Shown in pieces: positions 1 to 13,223 of a DNA stretch of 64,000 nucleotides. Origin of the DNA: Daphnia pulex (taxonomy: Eukaryota; Arthropoda; Branchiopoda; Diplostraca; Daphniidae). How positions within the stretch are numbered: position 1 is the stretch's first letter; each line of letters starts with the position of its first letter. The notes under the pieces are model-generated. The model ran no database searches, was not told the DNA's origin, and saw only the letters and a list, made by a program, of their open reading frames with translations. The DNA is taken from NCBI RefSeq assembly GCF_021134715.1, contig NC_060026.1:1612001-1676000 (forward strand), in the 5' to 3' direction. The position numbers and the translations under genes were made by a program.

Positions 1-666
1 TCGGTCTAAAAAGTAATTATCTGCGGGGTTTCTTGCAAATTTGTACTTTTATCTTGACTGTGGTAGGGAGGGGCTAATAACTTGATGAGACTAATTAGAT
101 ACTACAATAATTAAAATAATCCCGATCGGTTCAAGGATAGTCGAACGCGGGCAAGAAAACCACTTTGATCGTTTTTGAGCGGTTTGGGATTGGATGGCGA
201 TCGATTTTTAAATACTTTCAATCGATATCTTATGGCTAATTAGAATATTAATGTCGTCTGCTTTCGATGAGTTTCAAAGTTTCGAAAAAGAGCATGTTCA
301 AGATGACAAAGAAAACGATCCATTTTGGCAAACGTACGTAGTGGCTGCACGTAAAATAGAATGGCAATTAAAAAATTACAAAGAATGTGGTCGTCTTGTG
401 AACTCTGTCGTGGTTGTCTGCGTGTGAAATCTGTCTTGGTTTCGCGGCTAGTCTCTATTGATCTATCGACCCCTTCCATGTTTGGCAGGTAAATAAAAGC
501 TAAAATTCAAATGGAATGACTATAAGAGCTTAAATAGAAGAGTTAAAATACATTCCAAATTTGTGCAGTGTTAGTTCTAGTTCTAGACTGGCATAATTTG
601 TCACGTAAGCTTCCTGCTGATGCATGACAGTTTGTTATGTAACCTATTCCTTTGTGCTTATTTTAG
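1..666. other. no gene recognised
   Basis: AT-rich sequence. I see no reading frame with a recognisable protein and no clear splice pair. Open frames here are short and compositionally ordinary. Confidence 0.5.
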
Positions 667-1181
667 ACTTGAGCCAGCCATCAACAACAGCAAGATATGC
701 AAGTTTTGCCTGTGCTGCTATTCACCTGTCACCAGCAGCAACAATCTCCAGTCTCATCATCACTCGGGTAATGATTTTCGTTACTTTTATTCCTCTGACC
801 TGCTAGGTATTTTTAATGATGCATGACTTGCATAAATGCAGTGTGGTTCATGGAAACCTTCAATTCTCCTGTTTATTTAGGTTTAACCACCATTCCATTA
901 TCAGCTTATTCTTATTTGTTGTTTCTGTCAATATGTTTCGTAACCCAATTTTAATTTTTGATTTAGATAAACAGCATCCCTTTTGATTGGAGAATCCACC
1001 GATGTCGAGGGCTACTCATCTCTTCTTCCCTCTCCTTTGAATCTCCCCTGTCCTCGTGTACGCCCATGTGAATGATGGGTGTATTCACGAGGACCCCCTT
1101 ACTTCTATCCAGCCTGGTGGATTCCACTCTTCAGCGGATGGAGCAACTGTGGATGCCTGGCCGTATTTCCCAGGCTTAAAG
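667..1181 (+). other. candidate spliced transcript, two exons (667-767 and 967-1181)
   Basis: Two segments are bounded by good splice signals: a pyrimidine-rich acceptor before 667, a GTAATG donor after 767, a T-rich acceptor before 967 and a GTAGGA donor after 1181. The intron of 199 nt is plausible. No reading frame runs convincingly through both exons. The second exon is open from 1041 to its end in one frame, ending in a peptide like PYFPGLK. The same exon end resembles a minus-strand segment near 61300-61380. A strong hairpin lies at 1051-1093. The product is unknown; this could be UTR, a long non-coding RNA or an exon of a gene that starts outside the window. Confidence 0.25.
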
Positions 1182-2492
1182 GTAGGAATAAATGATCTCT
1201 ATTCTCCTTTTTTGGGCTATTGGGTGGCGTTGATTATAATAATCGTTACTTAGTAGGCTACAGAATACGATTACTATTGAGAGCTAGGTAGTTGTCTGCT
1301 GGAATTGTTTTCTTTTGTAACGTTTTTACGTTTTGGTTGACTCAGTTAGGGTTCGTTAAATTACTGTCAATCACCGGCACCTCCGTCGTTTGTTTTAATT
1401 TCTAATGTTGGCCTACTCCCAGTACCCAAACAAAACTATCTCGACTGTTTGTACAGTAAAACGGACCGAGTTTCTATTATAAAGTAAACAAGATCCTTCC
1501 TTCCGCATCGGCCAAACTCAAGTGGAAATCAAAACATTTGAACACATCCGACCATTGTTTAAATTGCACTTGCGAATAGTCAACAGCATAGAATTGCATC
1601 TTACGTAACATTTTTTCGGGGGGCAGGATCGAAAAATAACCGTTTTACATCAAAGTGATGTCGAGATATACAACAGTACAAAGAAGCTCTGTTGATGTTT
1701 TTGCCCGTTACAAGTGCCGACCGGAATAATAAAAAATAACGGAGACAAAACTCGTCTCCTTTTCTCCGCTTGTCCCGTGAGAACCTTACAGCGGGTAGAA
1801 TAAAAAAGGGAATCGGAGAAAGTGTCGTCCTTGTTCATGTCATTTTGTGCTGCGAGTGTTGCTCACTCCCAGCGGACAATCGAAAATCGATCCTGCAAGA
1901 GAGATACAGCCCCGTCTAAAGCCGATGATTCTTGCTGGTCACTTTGCCGGGTCTATTTCGATTTGTTATATATAAGACATTTAAGTGTGTAAATAGAGAG
2001 AGAAAAGTACTACTCTGTTTAACAGCCAATTTCACAGTCTAGTAGTCAGCGAAATAGGTCGCCCGAATCTATTTGGTTACTGCGGTTGCCATTCACGTCC
2101 CCCATTCGGTCTCAACGATATCCCATTCGATGGCGTATATTTATAACCGATGCTGTTATTTTCTCTGTGACGAGCTGTTGCCGTGATCCAGCAGCAGAGT
2201 CTTGTCAAGTGGAATTATCCTTCCGGACAGCCGGTTTCCGGCAGCACGTCTCAAATGTGTGTCTGCTACGTTAGTCGTTCATACAATCGTGGGGAAACTT
2301 TATAGATCTCCTGCTTCAAAATCGCCTTTTACATCCAACTGCGACAGATTACACGAGACGCTAAAGGATCACAAATGAAATATAAGACCCCCCCTTAATA
2401 ATATCTTCCTTTTCGAGCGACTATGCTAAAACTTCATTTGAGTCCGCCTTTGAATTTCAAAATTAGAACGAGTTTATTTTCAACGAGAGTGT
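1182..2492. other. intergenic or downstream flank of fax
   Basis: No coding exon recognised. A TATATAAG element at about 1967-1974, followed by a GA-rich stretch, could be a plus-strand core promoter, but no gene start follows it. The right end should contain the 3' UTR of fax, which is read from the minus strand. Confidence 0.4.
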
Positions 2493-3543
2493 TCACGAAA
2501 CGTTCAGTCTGGGAGGTGAGAGACATTGGTCCCAGTCGGGCCAGAATTTCTCTTTCATTCGTTCGCAAAATTCCTTTAAATTGACGAATTCTCCTGGAAA
2601 AATTTGAAATCGTTTTTTGGTTTTTTCATTTTATCCAGCAGTATGTATATTATACTGTTACCTTTCATTTGTTCCTCGTAAGGTGATCCCTGCATGCTCC
2701 ACACTAATTGGGCCAAACAGCCGAACATGGCGCAATCCATTTCGGTGGGTTTGTCCCCCGTGAAATAAGGTTTCGTCCCTGGGAAAATAATTACGTACAT
2801 ACAATGTATAGGTGGGTTAATCTGTATTGTTATTATGATGATACCGAGATAATCGGATATGGCACGCAAATCTTTCCGGCCCATTTCGATGACGTCGTCC
2901 TTGTTGTGCCGGCCCATTCCTTGGGCGGACGCTTGACCTTTCATTTTCCTAACTGCCAGCGGCATCACCAAACGCAATCCCGTCGGCAAATTCATCTGAA
3001 CGTCCCACAAGGTTTTCCCTTTGGTGTAAACCCATCGCCAGAGTACTAGGACCCTTCGAAATCCATTATTAATTCACTTTTTAAATTTTTTTTAAAAATT
3101 GGCTGAAATTTTAAGTTTTAACCAGTAGAGATGCTCTTCCGTCATGATTTGAAACGACCGGGCGATGGCTCGTTCCTCGGCTGTCAAATGCGAACTGAAA
3201 TCTTTCTGGAACTTGGAAGCCAACAGTTCCAGACACAGTTGAGAATCGCAATAGTCCTTGCCGTTAAAAGTCATCCAAGGGGTTTTACCTTTAGGTCCCA
3301 TAGGATTTTTGAAATCGTTCTAAATTTCCAGCGAATTAATGAATCGAATTTAATTTTAAAAAAAATGAGAAGATGAATTAAAGTGTGTACCTCGTAAGAT
3401 ATGCCGGCCATGCGCATGTAAGTTTCCAATTTCAACGGGAACGGCGAAATACTCGGCGTGAATATTCCCCGGTCGAGTTGATGTAAGAGGACGACATCTT
3501 TGGCCACGGGAAATTTCGATTTCTTCTTATTACAGCTGGACAT
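2493..3543 (-). CDS. fax: failed axon connections (fax) homologue, GST-like/metaxin-related protein
   Basis: Five exons read on the minus strand: 3543-3391, 3319-3123, 3053-2845, 2778-2662 and 2593-2493. All introns are GT-AG and frames join exactly, giving 777 nt and 258 residues. The ATG at 3543 is the first in frame; only a GTG codon lies upstream. The N-terminal part carries the thioredoxin-like fold signature LLHQLDRGIFTPSISPFPLK with PFPLKLETYMRM. The middle holds GPKGKTPWMTFNGK and IADS-like DSQ residues, and the C-terminal helical part includes TGDKPTEMDCAMFG, as expected for the GST C-domain of fax/FAXC proteins. In Drosophila, fax acts in axon development together with Abl. This model is shorter than Drosophila fax isoforms and lacks their long N-terminal extension. 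It may be a short paralogue or one isoform. It sits upstream of and divergent from the mGluR region. Confidence 0.88.
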
Positions 3544-3615
3544 GTTCTTTTCTGCAGACACACTTGGCGACAGCGTTTTAATACTTGAATGAATGTTGAC
3601 ACATTTTGTGTGTGT

Positions 3616-3623
3616 CTATATAG
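3616..3623 (-). promoter_or_regulatory. TATA box of fax
   Basis: A CTATATAG element lies about 75 nt upstream of the fax start codon on the minus strand. This spacing leaves about 45 nt for a 5' UTR. Confidence 0.5.
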
Positions 3624-3649
3624 ACCAGCAGCATCCCGCACTGATTACG

Positions 3650-6600
3650 ATCTGTTTACTCACTGTGACTTTGCACAGTCTCTATAAACCAATCTATCCA
3701 ACTCGATTCAAAGTCCTTGCGTGTGTCAAAGCCCGGTTGATTGCGTAACACACGCTGTGATAACGTGTTAGATAGTACATTCCCCGTGACTACTACTGTC
3801 TGACTCCCCGTGTCCAGCACCGCGGGACTCAAACTTTTTTTGGAGTGGGTCCGACGTTGTCACGATCCGTGTCACTTTCTCATTATTTCCCCGGAGATTT
3901 ATGTGGTTCCATCAATAAAACACGTCGACATTATGACATGGATATGTATTATACATAGATAGATACGCGATTGTCCGTTCTCTGTAACTTTGGGAGGGTT
4001 GATGGGATTTCCGCGCGTTGGACGGGGCGATAATCGAAACGAATTTGTTTTTCAAATGAGATGATGGCGCGCGAATCATCCGGCGACGACACGACGAGCT
4101 GTCGCATTCGTACCCGGATGACATTCGTCCGCCTTGGTCGTTATATATCGTCATTTTTTTTTGTTGACAGTCGCTGGCTGAATTCCTGCGAGCTCAATCA
4201 AAATGGGCGCGCATTTCGAACGTGACTCGCCGTCGCAAAATGGCGCCAGCGCGGATGTTTTCAAATGTAGGCGCTCCGGTCGGAATAGTTATGCGGAATG
4301 TTTGATCTCTATTTCTTTTATTTCTTTCTCTCTCTCTTTTATATATGTGTGTATGTTTACTGTTGCGCTGACAACAAAAGGAAGTCGACGGCGGCTGGAG
4401 GATTATATTGGCGAATTTCTCGAATGCCTTTTGCGCGACCTTTTTTGATATTCCGGCGGATTTTTCGCCAATATGACAATCCAATTTCGCTTCAATCTTT
4501 TTGAGCAAAGGGGGTGACGTCATCGTCGTTCAGGTGATGTGTGACGTTTCTTGATTCAAAAAGATTGGCTCCTCATTCGAGTGGGTCTAAAAATAGGAAT
4601 TGCGAACGCGATGGGACGGAGGATAAATGCCGAGTGAGTTTCTTCTGCGTCATACGCGGATGTACTCTGAGCGTTTTCCCATGGCTATATTTGTGTACTG
4701 GATGCATTTAATCTTGATGAATCCCTTTGACGTCACTTTGAACCTCTTTTCCCCCCCTCTTGGGTTTCGTTAATTTATTTACCGAGGGCCAATTCGATTT
4801 TGATATCGAGATGATTTCATCAGATGCGCATGCGCTGCAGCCCTAAAAACCCACCGGCATATCCAGCGATGAGTTTTTCTATACACTTGCTGGACGACAG
4901 CAATTCGTATGACCGTTTGTTTGTTCAAAAGCAAATTTGAATTTTCCCGCTTCATTTTAAAATTAGAATCGGATGACATACACCCGCGAAATTCAAATTG
5001 CGCCAACCCAAAAATAGCCCCGCGGGGCGACTCAAATGGGAATGACGGATGACTGGACACCAAAGTTCCATATAATGAAGTAGGTGGCACACAAATTGCG
5101 TCATTATCGCTGGGCAGCTCAGACCAGTATACATGCGTCATTGTTTCTTCGGCTCTATCCGGGCGACAATAGAATCGACTACCGTGTAGCATCTGCGCGC
5201 GGTAGTCTCATTTGGTTTTGTTTTTTAAGATGTGAAAGCCAGGGAGGAGGACTGAAAACTTAAACACGTGCCGGTCGTTGCCATAACCTATATCAATCGA
5301 TTTTTTCTGTTTTGGGTGTGTGGGTTGGAAACAATAAACCTGCACCCCCCAAAAAAAGAAGAAAAGAAGAAGAAAGAAAATGTCTTATTTTTCTCACGTT
5401 TCCATCTGAGCTGAGCTCTCGATATAGACGAGCAGGCCCGGAGCAGCTGTAGATGAACGCCTTGGCTTATTGGATTTTTTCTTCTTCTTCTTTTGCCTCC
5501 CGTGTGTGCGATAAGAGGAAAAAAACACGGAGAGATTCGTAATGAAGAAAGCGGCAACCGCGGTAGAGCCCCTCCCAGTCCCGCCGACCGCCCAAGAAAA
5601 AATTTTTCCCAAGAAACTTTATGGTCCAAATCTTTTAAATCAATCAAACATTTTCCTATTGTCTTGCGCACGAGCTGGTTCGGACATTGGAACAAACTTT
5701 ATTTGATTTTAGTTTTGTGTTATGATATTGAATTTTCGTTTGATTGAATTGTTTAATCACAAAGTATTGATTGAAAATGACTTCAGTAAGGCCCCTGGCG
5801 GATGTCCTTGGACATTTTCGCTAATAGCTTTTTTTTTCTTCTCCGCCGGATGAAATAAAATATCTTCTTCCATTGATTCGGGTGGTGGTGGTCTACTGCT
5901 GCTCCATTTGGATGAATGATGTCAGCACAAGACGAGTGTGTGAGTGAGGCAAAAGCTTTAGGGAATAAGAGGGGGGGACCATATAACACGAGAGACGTGC
6001 TCTTAGGAGTCCGTCTGGCGTCCCTCCCGGGGCTCCTAGAGTACTCGTCTAAAAACTATGGAGAGAGATAGATTGCGATAGCGCCACCACTGTACATACA
6101 CTGTAGTATATATCTATACACAGAGGCAGCAGCCTCCTCCGGCTGTGGATTAGATCCGTGACAAAGCACCATCACCCACGTATACTATACACCTTAGATC
6201 TATAGATCTTTTCGGGCCGGTGGGGGAGATCTTGAAATGCGCTTACAGTGTTATTAAGTGCTAGACTGCGTGTATATACTGCGCTAGTCGGCAGGTTTTT
6301 TTTTAGGCTTGAACAAAAGGAGATACTAGAAACCCCCATCGATCCTCAACTACACACACACTAAAAGCCTATCAAATCCTTGTGAAACTCTGGGTCCCCT
6401 GTATGTATACATTTTATAGGAGCGTGCGCGGAGAGCCGGCGTTTATCAATCATTAATTGTTGGTAATCAATTGGCCATCAAGAGTCTCTCTGGTGGGAAA
6501 GAGGCTCGGCGTTGGGCCAATTTGGTTGGCTCGGCGTAAAGAGTCCCGCGAGAAAACCCCTGGGTATAGGGCCGACGCAGCACAAACCCTTGAATTATTA

Positions 6601-7755
6601 ATAACGGTTGTGATGGGAAACAATCATACACGCCAAAGTAAAGAAATACAACAGAAAATGAATTATAGTGTCGATTTGAAGGAGCGCTGGCGGTCTACAT
6701 AGAATGTTGAAGTGGGGCTGATTCAATTGCAATTTTTATTATTATAGACCGGCTGTAATAATGGTATGTTGGCTGGCTGGATCAGTTGCGTAAGTGCCCA
6801 GCCATATGCATCACGTCATGCAAGTCTTCTCTCCGGCCTATTTTTTGCATTCTTTGTCCGTGCTGACGCAATATTGCGTAATCATTCTCATTCACGTCTC
6901 GAGAAATTGCAAAATTTTTATTTTATTGCTCGCAATTCGTTGGAAAAGTCGGATTCTTTTCACATGAAATGTTTCATTTCATCAATCTTTTAAGTTGTGT
7001 GTGCGCTTGACCAATTTGAATTGCGATTACTTTTTCGATGGGAAACGATTTTCTTTGGGTTTCACCCGGCGATTTCTACAGATCGAGATCTTTTACGGCC
7101 TCTGAATAGAATCGAATGAAATGTTAGCTATAGACGCCGCTCGATTCTGATTTTTGAAATTCGAATTTGTTTTCAGCACAATTTCCCATCGAAATGTTTC
7201 AATGGCAAAAAAGAAAGAGAAGAAATAGTCGCTAAATTGAGTCTGCTGGCAACTGCGATCGCATCAATGCGCCGACGAGAGGCTCTCTCCTGATCGATTC
7301 AAAAGATCGTCAAAGAGAAGCTGCTGGAGAGAGAGAGAGAGAGAGAGACTGAGAGCACTCTTTCTAGACAGACAAAATGCGTGCCAGTTGACTCGATCAA
7401 TCAAACGATTGATGGAGACGACGAGAATGTTGAGAATTTCCGACACAAAATAGAAAAGATGATTGAAATAGCGAGCATTTTGCTGGAGGGGCCGACTTGA
7501 TGTTATATTTATTGGATCGAGTGACATCAAGTTCTACACATTCTTCTTCATAAAAATCTGGCTGCTGCTGCTCCTGCTGCTCCTGCCAGCTCCTATTTTT
7601 ATTGCCTCGATCAAAACTTGAAAAAAGCAGAGGGTTACGCAATGCCTCACAAATTGCGTTACATCTGCCGAAAACGACCGTTACGTCGCCTGCACTTGTA
7701 TAGTAGAGCTTGACCGGATATCCGACACTGCAAAGGACCCGCCTATATTTTTATA
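3650..7755. other. long non-coding stretch between fax and the mGluR flank
   Basis: No recognisable coding exon. Open frames are short and biased by T- or A-runs. The only repeat of note is a (GA)11 tract at 7327-7348. The region is likely shared upstream regulatory DNA of fax and mGluR, but no specific site can be assigned. Confidence 0.45.
7327..7348. repeat. (GA)11 microsatellite
   Basis: Eleven uninterrupted GA units; such tracts can bind GAGA-type factors in arthropods. Confidence 0.9.
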
Positions 7756-7759
7756 CGAT

Positions 7760-8230
7760 CCTTATATATTTATTCTCCGACTACTATCTCCCCCCGATTG
7801 TTTTCCAACGACCGGACGTCCAAACTCGACGCAATTCCTTTTCTCTCTCTCTATTGGATGCTGTAATGAGTTTAAAATGGGGTGGAGAGAGAGGGGGGGG
7901 GAATGTGTCTGCAATATTCTTGGGCTATCAAATGCGGAGACAAAAGTCTTTGATGTTATACTTTCGGGAGCTCAACGTAATAATTCCGTCGTCGTTCCAC
8001 ATTTTTTTTATCCATCGCTTCTTCTTTTTATTTTTTTTTATTCCGGTTGTTGTTGGATGGGGTGGGGGATTCTTTGATGTGATGGGTCCGGCGCCATCGA
8101 TTCCGGCAGTGGGTGCCGCCCGCTCACCGGATGAGATATCGCCCCGACGTCTGCGGAGCTCAAAACCTCCGGCCTAGAAACTTACTCAAGTGCACATCCG
8201 TAGTGGAAACGTCAAACTTTTATCGGTCAA
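7760..8230 (+). pseudogene. decayed duplicate of mGluR intron 6 plus exon 7
   Basis: This stretch aligns in order with about 32885-33385 of the mGluR gene. Shared blocks include TCCATCGCTTCTT (8012 / 33108), a GATGTGATG plus CGCCATCGATT segment just before the exon, TCACCGGATGA (8125 / 33267), CCGACGTCTGCGGA (8145 / 33281), AGAAACTT-CTCAAGT (8176 / 33342) and GAAACGTCAA plus TTTTATCGGT at the donor (8206 / 33367). The relic lost two internal blocks of the exon and the reading frame, and its donor is GGTCAA instead of GGTAAA. It lies 12.7 kb upstream of the mGluR start codon in the same orientation, so it cannot be an alternative exon of that transcript unless transcription starts much further upstream. 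Interpreted as an old partial segmental duplication. Confidence 0.8.
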
Positions 8231-11200
8231 CATCATCTCGCGGTGAATTGCCAAGGTGGTGCCTATTTTGAAATTTGAACTAGATGCAAAGTTTGCTCAA
8301 TGAGCATTTTCTCTGTATACATGTCTCGAGTGCAAGTCAAATATGACTATAGTCTAGATGGGCCGGACGCAAACTTGTATATTTGAATATTGACGTCATA
8401 GACGGTTATATTTAAATCTACTTGGTCTTTTATTAAATGCTCTGATGGAGATATCGTCCAGTCCTTTTTGTTTAAAAAGGAAAGTTTGGATGATGATGGG
8501 CGGGGATATTTTTGGGCGGCTTAATAAATGAGAGTAGAGAAATTTATTCAGTTCAAGTTCCAAGTTGGTCGACTACTCTACATATTTCAGAAATACTCTC
8601 TTCTTTTTGCCGTACGTGTACATGTACCCCGTAATTAGTTTGTTGAAATAATTGATGAAAGGGCTACTCATTAATTTTCCACCTGCTCCGTGCGGCGTGC
8701 AGGTATAGTGTACAGCGGCTGCGACATTATTTCACAAATGCTTCATCGAAACTTTTGCGAGGGGACGTCTAATCCCCACCGGAGAGAGAGAGAGAAATTT
8801 TAGATGTAACTCCTAATTAACTAATTAAATTTCAGCCGGCGGGCTATTTCTATGAATCTCCGCCAACCCCACCCTAATCGGCTAAATTATATTCGTTTCC
8901 CCCCCGCCAAATGAATTTGAATTTCCCGGTGAAATTGTGTACCTTATTCATTCTAATTGATTCGAATCAATTCCAGTTCGTCATTCCAAACAACTGTCAA
9001 GCTCTAGCCGTGTACAGCTTGACGGATATGCTAATGCGGCCAAACTTGAGCGATGGGCAAAAGTCTTAAAAATATGGCAACAACCGAATTATCCATCCAT
9101 CCATCCGCTGCCGGCGGAATCCAGTCAGGAAAACGTGACGCTTGCCATCGCAATTTCAAACGCCAGCAGCCCAAGTTGTCGACATATGAATCACCGCAGT
9201 CTCAGGGCTCTCTTGACAGTTGCTTCTGTAAAACCTCCCCCCTTCGGCGTAATGTACATATAGACGCAATAATATCCCCCCCGCCCCGACATCCATCCGT
9301 CAAACCGAATCAACGGGAAATTCACGCACGATCGAATCTACTAGAAATCCGAACGTATAACTCTCACAGACATTTCCTATTTTAAATTGATCGATTTCGT
9401 TGGATCCTGTTTTGTTTTTCTTCCATTGGCCAGCTGGGATGAAGCACGTCGTACATTCAACATTTGACGATTGTGATTATTAGTTTTTTAAAAGATCATC
9501 AGTTGCCAACGCCAGACGGCGACAACCGGCCGCCTGGCGCCTCAAATGGCTCGTGAGTGAGTAACAATTGATTACTAGCACAGCTCGGTCGTCGGCGGGA
9601 GGCACCCTCTTATGTAATATATATATATTTTCGACGAAAATTATAAGCGTCATCAGCTGGGCTTTTCAAACCTAATAACCGCCACATCAATTGCGGACGC
9701 CTCCGCGCAGTCATCACGTCGGTGTGTGTGTGTGTTGGAGCTCGGAAACAAGTCCAATCCCGAATTTAGACGAATCTTGTCGACTAAATTCAATCAGCTG
9801 ATTGCATTGGCGAATGTGACGCCATGGAGAGAGAGTCAAATGACTCTATCCATGCACAAAAGACAACTTTGGTTTTTATTTAGACTGGCTGGGCTGAGCT
9901 GGGCTGGTGTTGTGAATGAGTGAATGGCAGTCTTAATCACGAACGGCGCATTTGGGTGTGGTCTTCATTTCGCTCGGCTCCCGGGGATTTGTAATTCCCG
10001 CTACATTGAGGAAAGCTCGAGCTAAAGAAGAGGTCTCCCGCTGTTGGTTGGGTAGGGGGGTTGTTGCTGGTTTCATTGTTTGAACGAGAGAGATGACGTC
10101 AGTCCTTCATTCTTTTATTTTTTTTGACTGGCAATTTCCCGAAAAAAACGAAATTGCAAGTTTCTTTTCCTGCCATCTTTTAGAGAGAAGAGAAGAGTCG
10201 GGCATGTTTTGGATTTGATATACCAGTCTCAGCTAGAGAGAATTGCATTATTTATGTCATGAGAATCTGCGAATGCAGCCGACTGGAAATGTATAGAGAC
10301 TAGACTAGGCTAGGCTGGTGGACCACTTTCTCGATTCGAAAGTGACGGAAGGAACTGAAACGACATTTTCCCCCTTTTTCCCAGTGTTCAGCAATACCCG
10401 ATTTCCATTTGATTTCCGCCAACTCGGCTTGAACAATGTTTGTCTGTTTGTTTTCTTTAAGTTTTGATTTTATTTGGATTTGATTTGATTTTCGAGATGC
10501 ATTTCCAGTTGATGCGGCAACGTCGCGTGGGTAATCGAATCTTCTGCTGCAATTCGACGACTTTCAAAAAGGACAAGTTCTTTTTGTTTTGTTTCGTGTA
10601 GTATCTATCGAGATAAGTCCATCAAAGTTGAATGCGAGAGCCTTTTGCAACGAATCAAAATCAACAAGACGTGGAAAGAAAAAGAAGAAGATGTCGGTTG
10701 AAGAGAAGATAAGGTCTGTGTCATTCATGTTTCATTGGTTCTCATTGTTTGGCAGCCGAGCCAAAAAAGGACTTTCCCGCCTCTTTTTTTTTTCTTTAGC
10801 ACACTCACGATTTACACACACTGAATGTATCTTTATTGTCTTTCTTCTTGTTTTATCATAGCTCGACTCCATTGTAAACTAATACATGGCGAGGATTTTG
10901 CATTCTCGGCTCGTTAAACCAGATCAACAATGATGTACTAGTCTGCAGATAATATGTAGGCCTGTACACACACACTAAAGTGCACTCAGTGTATTCTGGA
11001 GAGATAATTTTGTTTTTGTTGCAGTCGTGATGCTGAAAGGGAAGACAAAAAGCTTTGACAGCAAGAGGGGAAAAAGGCATTTCAAGAAGCGAGTATATTT
11101 ATAGACACCCAGCATGAAGAATCCTATTGGTGAATTGATACTCAACTTCATCGGTATAGATAAATTGATTTGATGAAATGGAGAAGAGTGCTGCATCTTT

Positions 11201-13223
11201 CCTCCCTCTTCTCCTTTGAATGAAAACTAAAAAGTGTTTTTTAGTCGAACTAATGAGATGAAAACTTTGTATCATTGCAGGAAACGTTTACTGGCAGAAC
11301 AAAAAGCCCAGTTCAGTGAAAAGCCATTTTGCCATCTCATAGACATGCCATCTATATACTTGGAATTATTGGCGAAATAAATGTGTAGGAGTCACTTTCT
11401 TCCTTCCACGTCGCATCAAGTTAAGAAGACGGAGCTGTTGCTGCTTGTCGCTACGGTTCCATTCAATTACGACGCCATTAGCATTCGACTCGGGCGGCGC
11501 AAAGGTATAGGCAGTGATGTAAGTCGCCATTATTTTTCATCTCTTCGCCATTTTTCTTTTCGTGTTTACCTTTTCCCATCCATCAGCTCAGGATTCGTCG
11601 GGTAAATGTAATGCACAGAATAATGTCGACTATAGTGAAAGCCGTGCTGTAATTGGCTGTAGGCGTCGTGGCTTCACCGCCGTACGAAATCAAGTCGCTT
11701 GTAATTGATTTGTCGTTTCAAAGGCCTTCAGTGATTTCACATTCTGCATTGCACGGCCAAGCTGCCGGAGAGAAAAATATCGACGATGACACCCGCCCAC
11801 AGTTGGTTTCTTTCTTTCCCCGTTATTTGTTTCGTCCATGTTCTAAAATTCGCAAATGTCGTTAAAAGTTTCTAGGCTGAAGCGATTGCGTCATGGTATC
11901 TGTCCCGCAGGTGAATATATCGCGTCGCATAGAAGTTGATGTGCGGATCCCGGAGTGTTCCGATGGATCAATATTTGTCTATAGCGACTTATTGTGTTGT
12001 GTGTGTGAGCCACGGCAACAGCAGACGTTGCGGCCGTCCATTTCGCTGATGGATGTCTATGGCAAACTTTCTTTTCTTCCGTCCTAAATGGCACATGTGC
12101 ATCTGCAACGGTCGGATGAGGACAGAGGTAGGATAGGCCGGAGCGGCGTTGGGTGGGTGGGGGGGGTTCCTTGTAGTTCCACAAAAATACAATGGGCTAA
12201 TGTCAAGCACGTGACCATAAAGAAACGAGATGGAATGGAGCGTAAAAGTCGTTGAATCGAATCAAAAAGAGCCGGCGGCCCCCCAAAGTTTTGTCTCCAC
12301 TTGTCCTTCTTCTTCTTCTTTTGCCTTGACGAGATGCTTTTTTAGCGACACAAAAGAGCAAAAGAGGAGGAAGTTCAAGGGGGTCGAAACAGCGAAATCT
12401 CTTCTCTGCCGGATGAACACATCCAGCTGTGCTCCCTGCACCGTGAATATCCCCCCAAAAGACAACAACAACTAAGAAAAATACACAAGATACTGGCGTC
12501 GTCCAAATCAGGCCGAGTAAAGACGAAAGAGCCAGTTCCGTAATAGCATTTCATCCAAACCTTTTAAACGCCCAAGTGAAATTGGCTGTTACCTAGGCGA
12601 CTTGCTCAGGATCTGCCAGTTAGTTTCGCCATTTTATTTTTTCCTCCCAACTTGGAACTGATTTAGAGCCTCTGCCAGTTATTACCTTCTTTTATTTTGC
12701 CGTTCGGATGAGCTCAAAACAACACACGCACACACACCCGCCCACTTTGGCATGTACGTAAGGATTGCATAAGGATTTCTGTGTCTTTTCTATTGGTGAA
12801 GAAGAAGAACAAAGAGTCGAGCTCCTTATTTTCGTTTGGTTTGATTTTGTTTTCTTTTCTTTTTTTCTAGTTTTTCAACATCTCCGACGACGTGCTTTGC
12901 AGCTCCTTATCAAAAGAGTTGCCCTGGGCGACCCGCGTTCAGCCTGGCAGCAGCCTAATAAGCCTCCTTGAGCTCGAGTGGAAATTTAGCCGGCCTCTTT
13001 CTAGCTCTTTGGCTCCTTATTTATTGGCGATGGAAGCAAATAAAAGTAGGAAGAAATTCCCTTCCAACCGCCAGCGCAGAGCGCGGAGCCTTGAAGGATC
13101 GACGGTATACGAGTTGGAGTGAGTGGGTTGGTGGTTGGTGCTGGGTGCTGCTCCTATATTTGTATGTGATAAATGTGATGTATATTTAGAAAGGCCATCA
13201 CCATCGGCCATTACGACGGCAGG
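8231..13223. other. non-coding stretch upstream of mGluR
   Basis: No coding exon recognised. It holds short ATCC-repeat tracts (near 9090), a TATATATATA run near 9617, GT-rich runs near 9725 and a G-rich tract near 12150 (GGGTGGGTGGGG...). T-runs and pyrimidine tracts make many chance open frames. Confidence 0.4.

Noticed and set aside
1051..1093. microRNA precursor
   Set aside because: The stem is too short and no known mature sequence was recognised; kept only as a hairpin observation.
3544..3561. Six extra residues at the fax N-terminus
   Set aside because: They begin with GTG; the first ATG in frame is at 3543.
3912..4154. 80-codon minus-strand frame near fax
   Set aside because: No recognisable domain; it lies in probable promoter DNA.
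5288..5695. 135-codon minus-strand frame
   Set aside because: Composition follows A/T runs and Arg/Lys-rich chance translation; no family, start context or splice support.
7710..8177. 155-codon plus-strand frame
   Set aside because: It runs across duplicated intron and broken exon 7 sequence; its low-complexity peptide does not follow the receptor frame.
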